Shown here: in pieces, positions 1 through 6,812 of the stretch
How the letters are laid out: the number at the start of each line of letters is the position of its first letter
How positions within the stretch are numbered: position 1 is the stretch's first letter
DNA from: Bordetella parapertussis
Lineage (GTDB): Bacteria; Pseudomonadota; Gammaproteobacteria; Burkholderiales; Burkholderiaceae_B
Direction: 5' to 3'
Assembly: GCA_945883615.1 (NCBI GenBank)
Contig: CAMCYB010000058.1
Coordinates: 1 to 10,229 of the forward strand
DNA: 10,229 bases
Position numbers and translations under genes: made by a program
The notes under the pieces: model-generated
What the model was told of the DNA's origin: nothing
The model's input: only the letters and a program-made list of their open reading frames with translations
Database searches by the model: none

Positions 1-97
1 AGGTTGCCCAAAGCGATGGGTATTCATCCCGATGTTCTTGCACCATTCGCACAGCACGCTCACGGACTTCGGGGGAAAAGGTATTTGATTTTTTCAT
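1..97 (-). CDS. IS3-family transposase OrfA, N-terminal fragment (runs off the window)
   Basis: The first 32 codons are visible, beginning [18 protein letters not shown] and ending ...YPSLWAT at the window edge. The pattern [22 protein letters not shown] is characteristic of IS3-group OrfA proteins, small helix-turn-helix proteins (HTH_Tnp_1 type) that bind the element's ends. In this family OrfA is fused to the DDE catalytic OrfB by programmed -1 frameshifting, which cannot be checked here. A GA-rich stretch (GAGAGAA) about 10 bases before the ATG is the likely ribosome site. The same 32 codons occur identically at 10134-10229, so the copies are recent or kept identical. Confidence 0.85.
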   Translation of the reverse strand, partial: MKKSNTFSPEVRERAVRMVQEHRDEYPSLWAT

Positions 98-147
98 GAC
101 AATATTCTCTCAGAAAATAATGCCTCCTCAAAACCCGGGGCGATTCA
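1..147 (-). mobile_element. IS3-family insertion sequence, 5' end (left copy, partial)
   Basis: This is the end of an insertion sequence, read leftwards out of the window. Its terminal inverted repeat begins at 147 on the minus strand with TGAATCGCCCCGGGTT, the TG start and GC-rich block usual for IS3-family ends. A leader of about 50 bp follows, then the orfA start codon at 97-95. Bases 2-147 are the exact reverse complement of 10084-10229, so a second copy sits at the other end. The boundary at 147/148 is set by where the two copies stop matching. The remainder (rest of orfA, orfB, far terminal repeat and any target duplication) lies outside. IS3 membership is inferred from the orfA start and the end sequence. 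Confidence 0.85.
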
Positions 148-194
148 ACAGTTTTTTCAACACCCAGCGTCGCGTAATAGTCAGGAAACTTCAT
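148..194 (-). pseudogene. J-domain protein (CbpA/DnaJ-like), 5' stub cut by the IS
   Basis: Read on the minus strand, an ATG at 194-192 opens MKFPDYYATLGVEKTV, after which the reading frame enters the IS end at 147. This is the start of a J-domain cochaperone of the CbpA type, whose members begin MxFKDYYATLGVxxxA; the J domain of about 70 residues stimulates the ATPase of DnaK. Only the first strand and start of helix I remain. The HPD tripeptide and the DNA- or substrate-binding C-terminal domains are missing, so the fragment cannot function. The other part may lie on the far side of an IS copy outside the window. The call rests on 16 residues, but the motif is distinctive. The stub is divergent from the DUF1993 gene and shares its upstream region. 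Confidence 0.72.
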
Positions 195-428
195 GAATGA
201 TTCCACTTTAAGATGATTATTATTTTAGTCGTAATCATTAGTCATCACTAACCATCATTAACCCTATTTATTTAGGTTGCACATTTAACTTAATGGTAGG
301 TCATGATCTCTCGATTTTGCTGCTTGTATAATTTACAACATTAATAATTTTAGTCACCCGACAAACTGATTGTCTCGCGCATATTGTTTGGTCGCCTTTA
401 AATTTACTTCAATCAATAGGTCATATTT
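195..428. promoter_or_regulatory. Divergent AT-rich upstream region (J-domain stub / DUF1993)
   Basis: This 234-bp gap separates two divergent gene starts and is visibly AT-rich. A perfect TATAAT on the plus strand (327-332) could serve the DUF1993 gene. It lacks a good -35 and would leave a leader of about 97 nt. It lies within an inverted repeat, TTGTA-taatt-TACAA (324-338). A second inverted repeat (ATGATTA/TAATCAT, 213-238) and three short tandem repeats (233-262) lie nearer the J-domain stub. No open reading frame or RNA gene is apparent. Promoter function is inferred. Confidence 0.4.
233..262. repeat. Three tandem ~10-bp AT-rich repeats
   Basis: Three consecutive decamers are similar: AATCATTAGT (233-242), CATCACTAAC (243-252) and CATCATTAAC (253-262). 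The last two differ at one base; the first is more diverged. The 10-bp period places them on the same helix face, as in multi-site operators, but the set is short and chance similarity in AT-rich DNA is possible. Confidence 0.4.
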
Positions 429-938
429 ATGTCAATTTCCCTCTACGAACCAACCGTACCCGTTTTTAAGCAAATGTTATTGGCACTGAGTGATGTGCTT
501 AAAAAAGCAGAAGACCAAGCACAAGAGCGCAAGTATGACCCGGCCACTTTGTTACAAGCCCGTTTATTTCCCGACATGTTTGCGCTCGTTCGTCAAGTGC
601 AAATCGCGTGCGACTTTGCTAAGAGCATTTCGGCTCGACTTGCTGGTATTGAAGTCGAACAATACGAAGACACCGAACAAAGCTTTGCTGAACTACAAGA
701 TCGTATCGCTAAAACTGTTGCCATTCTTGATGCCATGACGGCTAAACAATTTGAAAATAGCGCGCATAAAACGATTGTTTTACGCCCAGGTACGCCAAAA
801 GAAAAAACACTCACTGGCCAAGATTATGCATTACGTTACGGTTTGCCCCAGTTCTTTTTTCACTACACAACTGCCTACAACATACTGCGCCACAACGGCA
901 TTGAAATAGGTAAGAAAGATTATATGGGTGCGTATTAA
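429..938 (+). CDS. DUF1993 family protein (DinB-like fold)
   Basis: A 169-residue protein recognised as DUF1993 (Pfam PF09351) by two conserved blocks: LLQARLFPDMFALVRQVQIA at residues 41-60, continuing CDFAK, and LPQFFFHYTTAYNILRHNG at 139-157. Length is normal for the family. The family is thought to adopt a DinB-like four-helix bundle; its biochemical role is unknown. There is no signal peptide or membrane segment, so it should be cytoplasmic. The start is supported by TAGGT at 417-421, seven bases before the ATG. It stands alone on the plus strand and converges with the MFS gene, the two stops lying 8 bp apart. Nothing in its context suggests a specific partner. Confidence 0.9.
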   Translation: MSISLYEPTVPVFKQMLLALSDVLKKAEDQAQERKYDPATLLQARLFPDMFALVRQVQIACDFAKSISARLAGIEVEQYEDTEQSFAELQDRIAKTVAILDAMTAKQFENSAHKTIVLRPGTPKEKTLTGQDYALRYGLPQFFFHYTTAYNILRHNGIEIGKKDYMGAY

Positions 939-946
939 CGATATGT

Positions 947-2386
947 TTACGTCATGGTTGCGTTGTCGCGCGTGTTAAAGATGAGCACGGCAATCACGGC
1001 TGAAAGCCCGAAAGCCAACAGAAAATTTTCAGAAAACTGTTGGTCGATCACGGCTTGAACAACTGCTGTACGATCTTCAGTCATGTTTAATATATGCAAG
1101 GCTGATGTTTGGTTCCACTCTAGTGATTGCTGAAAGAGCACAACCCCCACTAGAGTGCCAAAATTAAAAACCACCGACAATAAACCACCGGCCTCGCCGC
1201 GCATCGTGTTGGGCACGCTTGTCATGATGAGCCGGTTACCCGGTGCGAAATTAAGCCCCGTGCTTATACCAAAAAGCAACACGAAAAACCCCGCAAACCA
1301 GATGTTATGAAACTGACTGATGGGCGAGTAAATTAAACATGTGATGGCAGTCAGTGTCGCAGCGGCAAGAATAACCCGACGCGAACCCCACTGATCTGAC
1401 AATTGACCCGCTTTGTAGCTAACTGGGGCATAAGCAATGGGGTAGGCTAACAACAAAGCGCTCGTCAAGAGAATACCAAACCCACAGGCCACTTCCAAAT
1501 AAAAAGGAAGTGTAAAACGCACCCCACCCACCAAAGCCGCAAAGACAAACATGGCAACCCAGGCAAGCACCATCGACTTTGAATGAAACAGTGCCCTTGG
1601 AAAAAGTACCTGACCTCGACGAGCGAACCACCACAGTGCCAGTACAGTGATAAAAATTCCCACTAGGGCTGATGTAATAGATGTTGAAAGCCAACCCAAC
1701 GCCGCACCAAAACCAAACACAAACACTGCCGCTGTCATAGCAAATGTGAATAGACCTATGATTGGCCAATTAATCGGTTTATTGCAGATTAAAGTCTGAT
1801 GTGAGGCATTTGGAATGACTCGCCACGCGAACCAAGTCAGAAACAAAAACAGGGGTAACGTAGCCAAAAACAACCATTGCCAAGCCAAATAGTGAGACAA
1901 CAAGCCACCGACGGGTACGCCTGTCATCATGCCCACGCCTGCACCAAGCGACTGCACGCCGTACCCCCAGCCGGTTCTGGTTTGGCTCACCCAAGTTGGC
2001 ATCATGGCATAACCTGTTGCGACCATGGCACCACACCCTGCCCCCTGAATCAGTCGCCCGAAATAAAGCCATTCAATGTTGGTGGCCAGACCGCAAAGTA
2101 GGGTTCCGACTGCCCCCACGATACACCCGGCTAGGCTAACGGTTCGCAAACCCAACCGATCAGCCAGTTTACCCGCAGGAACAAAGACAGCCGTAGCGGC
2201 AATTAAGTAAAGTATAAGCACCCAAGATATGCTGCTGATAGAGACATTTAATTCGCGTGCCATATCTGGTAAAGCAATGACCATCAGCATGGCATCAAAC
2301 TGAAACGTGAACGCCATGAAGGCAATACAAAGCACGATAGGCTTTTCACGAACCAAAATAGTTGGTTTATCGCGTGGATTAATCAC
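947..2386 (-). CDS. MFS transporter, DHA2 (drug:H+ antiporter, EmrB/QacA-like) type
   Basis: A 479-residue, very hydrophobic inner-membrane protein with enough segments for the 14 helices usual in the DHA2 branch of the major facilitator superfamily. Helix 1 carries FDAMLMVIALP (residues 30-40), matching the LDxTIVNVALP motif D1. The loop after helix 2 has motif A (GKLADRLGLR, 72-81), helix 4 has GRLIQGAGCGA (110-120), and motif C (GAGVGMMTGVPVGG) lies at 148-161. Such proteins export drugs or metabolites using the proton gradient; the substrate cannot be read from sequence. The chosen start is a GTG; no strong ribosome site is visible. It begins 7 bp after the stop of the gene at 2394-3824, so the two are probably co-transcribed and translationally coupled. 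Confidence 0.88.
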   Translation of the reverse strand: MINPRDKPTILVREKPIVLCIAFMAFTFQFDAMLMVIALPDMARELNVSISSISWVLILYLIAATAVFVPAGKLADRLGLRTVSLAGCIVGAVGTLLCGLATNIEWLYFGRLIQGAGCGAMVATGYAMMPTWVSQTRTGWGYGVQSLGAGVGMMTGVPVGGLLSHYLAWQWLFLATLPLFLFLTWFAWRVIPNASHQTLICNKPINWPIIGLFTFAMTAAVFVFGFGAALGWLSTSITSALVGIFITVLALWWFARRGQVLFPRALFHSKSMVLAWVAMFVFAALVGGVRFTLPFYLEVACGFGILLTSALLLAYPIAYAPVSYKAGQLSDQWGSRRVILAAATLTAITCLIYSPISQFHNIWFAGFFVLLFGISTGLNFAPGNRLIMTSVPNTMRGEAGGLLSVVFNFGTLVGVVLFQQSLEWNQTSALHILNMTEDRTAVVQAVIDQQFSENFLLAFGLSAVIAVLIFNTRDNATMT

Positions 2387-2393
2387 TTGGGTT

Positions 2394-3824
2394 TCAATCA
2401 GCTAGCGTAACAATGATTTGCTCGTCTGGCAGGGCAACCTCATTAAAACTGGGTAATTCAATGGTGCGCCCGCCAAAGCACACATAACTCGCCTCACTCA
2501 TAAATATCGACACGACGCCTGGCTCTGTTGTGATTGAAACAGGTAAATGCTCGAGCAAAACATGTAGCAGTAAGGCCTTGTCTCGGTCGCTACCCGTGCC
2601 AAAACGTAAGGTTTCGTCTGGCATGGCGATGCGGTTTTTGTCTTTAAACACAGACTCAAACCCCACTAACCCGCGCACGATAGCGACAGCCTGTTCAACA
2701 GTCGACAAAGTCTTTGCAAGCGCTTTGCTGTTGGGCTGTTCGCGTGCCGCTTTAAGATAAATTGAAGGGTTCTTTACGTTGAGTGTGCGGAATGAAGACA
2801 GCACCGCCTCACACGCAGGGTCTTCACTCTCTAGTAACCGCTTCTGAACGACACCTATGTTTTGACTACTTAATAAAGATCGCAAATAGGGTGCCAGCGG
2901 GTCTTCAGGCATAGGTACTTTGGGTCGGTTCAAACCAACTTGCAACTGTTGCAACCTTACGCCAAACAGTTCGTCCATTTTTTGAACGATTTCTGTCATG
3001 TGTGCTTCAACAATGTTTGTCTGACCTGTCGAGAGGTCAAATGTACCTGCCACAGATATGATACGACCCATATCGTTCATGACTTGATTGAACGCCCATT
3101 GCGCGTCACCGCCTGCTTTTTCTTGAACTCTGTTTTGCCAATCTTGCGCAAAATAAAGTGTGTTTTTGCCATAAAACCACCAGGGTGTGCCGTCTTGGTT
3201 CCAACCGAATGCAGTCGTGTGATTAGGGCTGGTTAAGGCCACAACGTTTTTAACTGTGCCGGCAGGTAACGTCATGACCAGTGCGGCAAATATTGCCGTT
3301 TCATCGACGCAAGAAGTTAACCCAAGGGGGGCCGACTGCCCCCTTCCAAGCAACTTACGGTTGGCTCGAACCAAATCATAATTACTATAAAAATAAGCGG
3401 GAAAGCGCCCGGCTTGAATGCGTTCAAGTGAGGGGCGAAGCGCCTCTTCAGGACTGAACCCATTGGTGATGCACCATTCTAAATAGCTCTTGATTTGAAG
3501 TAACGCCGCATCAATTTCTTTTCCACCTAATCGGGCTCGCTCAGCATCGAGGTCTAACTCGCCATAAATATTTTTCACTTCTGAAATATGCAAATGCGTG
3601 AAACTGCGATTGATTTGCAGTTGTATCGCTTTGATGAGTGTTGAGGGCTCTACAGCATTTTGCCCATGCTCAGTGATCACTCGATTTTGTATTTTTTCTG
3701 ATAAATGCCACAACTCAGAAGACAAAAGATTTCCCAACACCAGATAAAGCAAAATATTCGAATGGGTATAGGCGTCAAATATATTGGGTGCAACAGTCTT
3801 TTGCGCGAACGATTCGAAAGTCAT
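2394..3824 (-). CDS. Unrecognised 476-aa protein with transglutaminase/cysteine-protease-like motif
   Basis: I do not recognise this family. Residues 1-165 look mainly helical. Next comes GLTSCVDETAIFAALVMTLP (168-187), then ALTSPNHTTAFGW (196-208) and PWWFYGKNTLYF (214-225). The order Cys172-His202-Asn221, with a helix after the Cys and a Trp/Tyr-rich strand before the Asn, resembles the core of transglutaminase-like (papain-fold) enzymes. Near the C terminus, GSDRDKALLLHVLLEHL (411-427) followed by SEASYVCFGG (443-452) looks like a second, degenerate copy with Ser for Cys. No signal peptide is evident; the short hydrophobic patch at 24-34 is weak. It is the first gene of a pair with a DHA2 exporter (7-bp gap), so it may act on, or help make, the exported compound. 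Function is inference; a non-catalytic fold is possible. The ATG start has no clear ribosome site. Confidence 0.6.
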   Translation of the reverse strand: MTFESFAQKTVAPNIFDAYTHSNILLYLVLGNLLSSELWHLSEKIQNRVITEHGQNAVEPSTLIKAIQLQINRSFTHLHISEVKNIYGELDLDAERARLGGKEIDAALLQIKSYLEWCITNGFSPEEALRPSLERIQAGRFPAYFYSNYDLVRANRKLLGRGQSAPLGLTSCVDETAIFAALVMTLPAGTVKNVVALTSPNHTTAFGWNQDGTPWWFYGKNTLYFAQDWQNRVQEKAGGDAQWAFNQVMNDMGRIISVAGTFDLSTGQTNIVEAHMTEIVQKMDELFGVRLQQLQVGLNRPKVPMPEDPLAPYLRSLLSSQNIGVVQKRLLESEDPACEAVLSSFRTLNVKNPSIYLKAAREQPNSKALAKTLSTVEQAVAIVRGLVGFESVFKDKNRIAMPDETLRFGTGSDRDKALLLHVLLEHLPVSITTEPGVVSIFMSEASYVCFGGRTIELPSFNEVALPDEQIIVTLAD

Positions 3825-4027
3825 TAAAAGCCAACGGGGAAATAAACCCCTAGTTAAAGTTTGCAGTCGCTGATGTTAAAGCGTTAAGCGTCATATTTGA
3901 GATTTTATCTTAGAGTAAAGTGATGATTTCATTAATGTTAAAGCTGGGTGCTGTATAACTAGAAGCAAGTGATGGCGTGCCCGTCACGCGAAACGACAAT
4001 GTATTATACCTTCATTAGGGGTTCAAA
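3825..4027. promoter_or_regulatory. Divergent intergenic region, 476-aa gene / phoX
   Basis: This 203-bp gap should hold promoters for both divergent transcripts. On the plus strand TATTAT at 4002-4007 is the best -10 candidate for phoX, without a good -35. Just upstream, GTGATGG-cgtgc-CCGTCAC (3969-3987) forms a 7-bp inverted repeat with one G-T pair that could be an operator. The phoX ribosome site is AGGGG at 4017-4021, six bases before the GTG start. A short GGGG/CCCC inverted repeat (3836-3850) sits in the leader of the minus-strand gene. No convincing PhoB box was found here. Confidence 0.4.
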
Positions 4028-6298
4028 GTGACTTTTCCATACGACGACGATTATTACGAAGGTAATGAGTCAAAAAATGAACGCTTTGAACAAGTGCTTG
4101 CCCGAGCATTAGCTAACCCAGCTCGTCGTGGCATATTAAAGGGTGGTTTGGGCTTGGTATCATTATTGAGCTTACCTGCTGCCTCGTGGGCTACTGAGCT
4201 ATCGCCGTTGCCTGCTGCGGGTCAAGCTTCCCAAAACTTAGGTTTCAACGCAACAGCCAAAAGCCTTGCTGATCAAGTCATTGTGCCTGAAGGTTATGTC
4301 GTCAAAGTTTTGCATGCAACAGGTGACCCGATTGATCAAACCGTACCCGCATACAGTAACGCTGGAACAGAAACAGACGACTGGTCTCACCGAATCGGGG
4401 ATCATCATGACGGTATGGAAATCTTTTATATCGATGCCAAAGGCCGTTACTCACCTCAAGCAACGAATCGTGCTGTTTTAGTGGTTAACCACGAGAGCTC
4501 TGCAGATGCGCATTTTTTTAACGAAAAAGGTCAGACGTCTAACGGAATAGAGGGTAAGAAATTTACCCAATTTGGTGATTGGGACGTGGGTCATCGCCCT
4601 GGTCTTGAAGCATTAAAAGAAATCAATCAGCATGGCTTTTCAATTGTTGAGCTTGATCTTGATAGCAAAGGGGCCATTACAGGTTACAAAGTGGGGGCAC
4701 CCTTGAATCGTCGCGTGACGCCGATGACCGTCGCACAAGTACATGGGCCCGCTGCCCATATTGCTGACATTCGACAGTTTATGCAAACTCAGTTTGACCC
4801 CACTGGGTCAACGGTACGCGGCACTTTAAATAATTGTGCAAATGGCTTGACCCCATGGGGCACTTATTTAGGCTGTGAAGAAAACTGGGCTACCTATTTC
4901 AACATTCCCGCAACAGGTCAAGCGCCTACTGCTAAACAAGCCGTATCAAATAAGCGTTATGGTTTACCCAGCACAACAATAGCTGCCGATGCGATCAAAG
5001 CACGCAGCCAAGGTTGGTTTACCGTGACAGATATGCCTGACGAAGCGGGACGTTTTGCACGCTGGAATATTGCGCCACAAGCAACCAATGCAAGCCAAGA
5101 TTTCCGTAACGAAGGCAATACATTTGGCTACGTGGTCGAAGTAGACCCGACAGACTCGCAATCTATACCTGCCAAACGTGTGGCAATGGGTCGTTTTGCA
5201 CACGAAGGGGCGGAATGTTCAATACCCGTTGCAGGTCAACCACTAGCTTTTTACATGGGTTGTGACGCCCGCAACGAATACATCTACAAATTTGTTACCG
5301 CAGAAAACTGGAACCCAGCTGATTTAGGCTCTGGTTTGGCAGCAGGTAACAAGTATTTGAATGCAGGTCAGTTATATGTGGCCAAGTTTAATGATGACGG
5401 CCAAGGTGAGTGGCTTGAATTGACGATTGATGACCCACGCATCAAGGCTTATGAGCCTTATGCTTTTGCAAATCAAGCAGATGTTTTTGTGAATGCTCGT
5501 TTGGCTGGAGATGCAGTGGGTGCCACCAAGATGGACCGCCCAGAGTGGGGTGCAGTTAACCCAAAAAACGGCGAGGTATATTTCACCTTAACGAATAACA
5601 ATTCAAAGAATCGTCAACCTGGTACAGTTAATGTGGCCAACCCGCGCGCGTATGTGGATGAAGACGGTAAAAAAAGATCGGGTAACCCCAATGGTCATAT
5701 TATTCGATTCAAAGAAGCAAATAATCAAGCTGCAGCGAAGCAATTTGCATGGGATATTTTCTTGTTTGGTGCAGAAGAAGATATGCCTAAAGACGTTAAC
5801 GTATCAGGCTTAACTGCCAACAATTCATTTTCTTCTCCAGATGGGTTGAGATTTAGCCCAACCACAGGCATTTTGTGGATTCAAACAGATGACGGTGCAG
5901 CAACCGATGAAACAAATTGTATGTTGCTCGCTGCATTGCCAGGTAAAGTGGGTGATGGTGGCAAAGTCTCAATTAATAATATTGTCGGTGATAAGCAAGG
6001 CGTTCAGCAGACCTTTGTGGGTGCTTTAATGGGTGACGCCCGACTCAAGCGGTTCTTGGTGGCACCAAAGGGTGCTGAAGTAACCGGTATAGCTGAAACG
6101 GCAGATGGCAAAGTCTTACTCGTTAATATTCAACACCCCGGTGAAAACACACAATCGCTTGGTGGTGCTGAATCGTTTCAGTTTGAAAGCCAATGGCCAG
6201 CTATGGGTCAGGGTGCGCAACAATATGGCCCTGGCCAACGGCCCCGTTCAGCAACGCTTATCATCACGAAGCAAGATGGCGGCGTGATCGGGTTGTAA
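4028..6298 (+). CDS. phoX: PhoX-family alkaline phosphatase (DUF839), Tat-exported
   Basis: A 756-residue protein of the PhoX family (PF05787), which releases phosphate from organic phosphoesters in the periplasm or outside the cell using a calcium/iron centre. The N terminus has a twin-arginine signal: NPARRGILKGG (30-40), a hydrophobic stretch to about 52 and an AASWA cleavage site near 55, after an unusually acidic, Tyr-rich leader. Family blocks include NHESS (154-158), NNCANGLTPWGTYLGCEENW (268-287, Cys270 and Cys283), FAHEGAE (390-396), MDRPEW (502-507), SPDGLRFSP (603-611) and IQHPGE (701-706). Length is somewhat above many PhoX proteins. The GTG start is fixed by AGGGG six bases upstream and by the intact signal peptide. 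A cupin_5 gene follows after 22 bp. Family assignment is firm; substrate range is not known. Confidence 0.92.
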   Translation: MTFPYDDDYYEGNESKNERFEQVLARALANPARRGILKGGLGLVSLLSLPAASWATELSPLPAAGQASQNLGFNATAKSLADQVIVPEGYVVKVLHATGDPIDQTVPAYSNAGTETDDWSHRIGDHHDGMEIFYIDAKGRYSPQATNRAVLVVNHESSADAHFFNEKGQTSNGIEGKKFTQFGDWDVGHRPGLEALKEINQHGFSIVELDLDSKGAITGYKVGAPLNRRVTPMTVAQVHGPAAHIADIRQFMQTQFDPTGSTVRGTLNNCANGLTPWGTYLGCEENWATYFNIPATGQAPTAKQAVSNKRYGLPSTTIAADAIKARSQGWFTVTDMPDEAGRFARWNIAPQATNASQDFRNEGNTFGYVVEVDPTDSQSIPAKRVAMGRFAHEGAECSIPVAGQPLAFYMGCDARNEYIYKFVTAENWNPADLGSGLAAGNKYLNAGQLYVAKFNDDGQGEWLELTIDDPRIKAYEPYAFANQADVFVNARLAGDAVGATKMDRPEWGAVNPKNGEVYFTLTNNNSKNRQPGTVNVANPRAYVDEDGKKRSGNPNGHIIRFKEANNQAAAKQFAWDIFLFGAEEDMPKDVNVSGLTANNSFSSPDGLRFSPTTGILWIQTDDGAATDETNCMLLAALPGKVGDGGKVSINNIVGDKQGVQQTFVGALMGDARLKRFLVAPKGAEVTGIAETADGKVLLVNIQHPGENTQSLGGAESFQFESQWPAMGQGAQQYGPGQRPRSATLIITKQDGGVIGL

Positions 6299-6320
6299 AT
6301 AACAATGAAAATAGATATCT

Positions 6321-6812
6321 ATGCAAGACTTCCAAACCATTATTGATAGCTTGCAATTGCAGCCTCACCCAGAGGGTGGCTTCTATAAAGAAATTTATAG
6401 ATCTGAAAATATTGTTTTTGAATCAACAAGTACGCGTGAGAAAAGCGCGTGCACCAGCATTTATTTTCTTCTTGTGGGTCAAGATTTTTCTTGTTGGCAT
6501 CGCATTAAATCAGATGAAACTTGGTTTTTTCACTCTGGTTGTGATGTGCTTGTTCATTTTTTCAACAAAGATAAAATGTTGGAAACAAGACAGCTCGGCC
6601 TTGAGGCAAAAAAGTTTCAAATGACACTACCTGCAAACACATGGTTTGCTGCAAAGACAACAAACGAAGCCAGCTATTGTCTTGTGAGCTGTGTCGTCGC
6701 GCCAGGTTTTGAGTTTGATGAGTTTGAAATTGCAAAACGTGAACAGCTACTTGTTGAATATGGCAGTTCAGATCAACACATAGAAGCGATCAAAGCGTTC
6801 ACAAGAAGTTAG
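6321..6812 (+). CDS. Cupin superfamily protein, DUF985 (cupin_5)
   Basis: A 163-residue single-domain cupin of the DUF985/cupin_5 family (PF06172). Diagnostic blocks are LQPHPEGGFYKEIYR (13-27), SCWHRIKSDETWFFHSG (57-73) and VVAPGFEFDEFEIAKREQLL (125-144). His60, Glu66 and His71 are candidate metal or ligand contacts in the cupin barrel. The family has no agreed physiological role; members are small soluble cytoplasmic proteins. The gene lies 22 bp after phoX on the same strand with no hairpin between, so it is probably on the phoX transcript, though a functional link is not evident. The ATG has no obvious Shine-Dalgarno sequence. Its TAG stop overlaps the convergent arsJ stop by 4 bp. Confidence 0.9.
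   Translation: MQDFQTIIDSLQLQPHPEGGFYKEIYRSENIVFESTSTREKSACTSIYFLLVGQDFSCWHRIKSDETWFFHSGCDVLVHFFNKDKMLETRQLGLEAKKFQMTLPANTWFAAKTTNEASYCLVSCVVAPGFEFDEFEIAKREQLLVEYGSSDQHIEAIKAFTRS

Noticed and set aside
211..238. Fur-box-like AT-rich sequence near GATGATTATTATTTTAG
   Set aside because: Match to the 19-bp Fur consensus is partial and typical of AT-rich DNA; neighbouring genes have no iron link.
938..947. Terminator between the convergent DUF1993 and MFS genes
   Set aside because: The gap is 8 bp and no GC-rich hairpin with a T-run was found around it.
3836..3850. GGGG-aaataaa-CCCC inverted repeat as a riboswitch or terminator
   Set aside because: Only four base pairs with no further structure or U-tract visible.
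3969..3987. CRP-like GTGA...TCAC site
   Set aside because: The arms are 11 bp apart instead of the 6 bp of CRP sites; kept only as a generic inverted repeat.
3969..3999. Possible PhoB box upstream of phoX (CCGTCAC at 3981-3987)
   Set aside because: Only one heptamer is close to consensus; the positions 11 bp up- and downstream do not match and the spacing to the -10 candidate is wrong.
6193..6624. 143-codon open frame overlapping the end of phoX and the cupin_5 gene
   Set aside because: It is out of frame with two well-recognised proteins and its translation has no family-like features.
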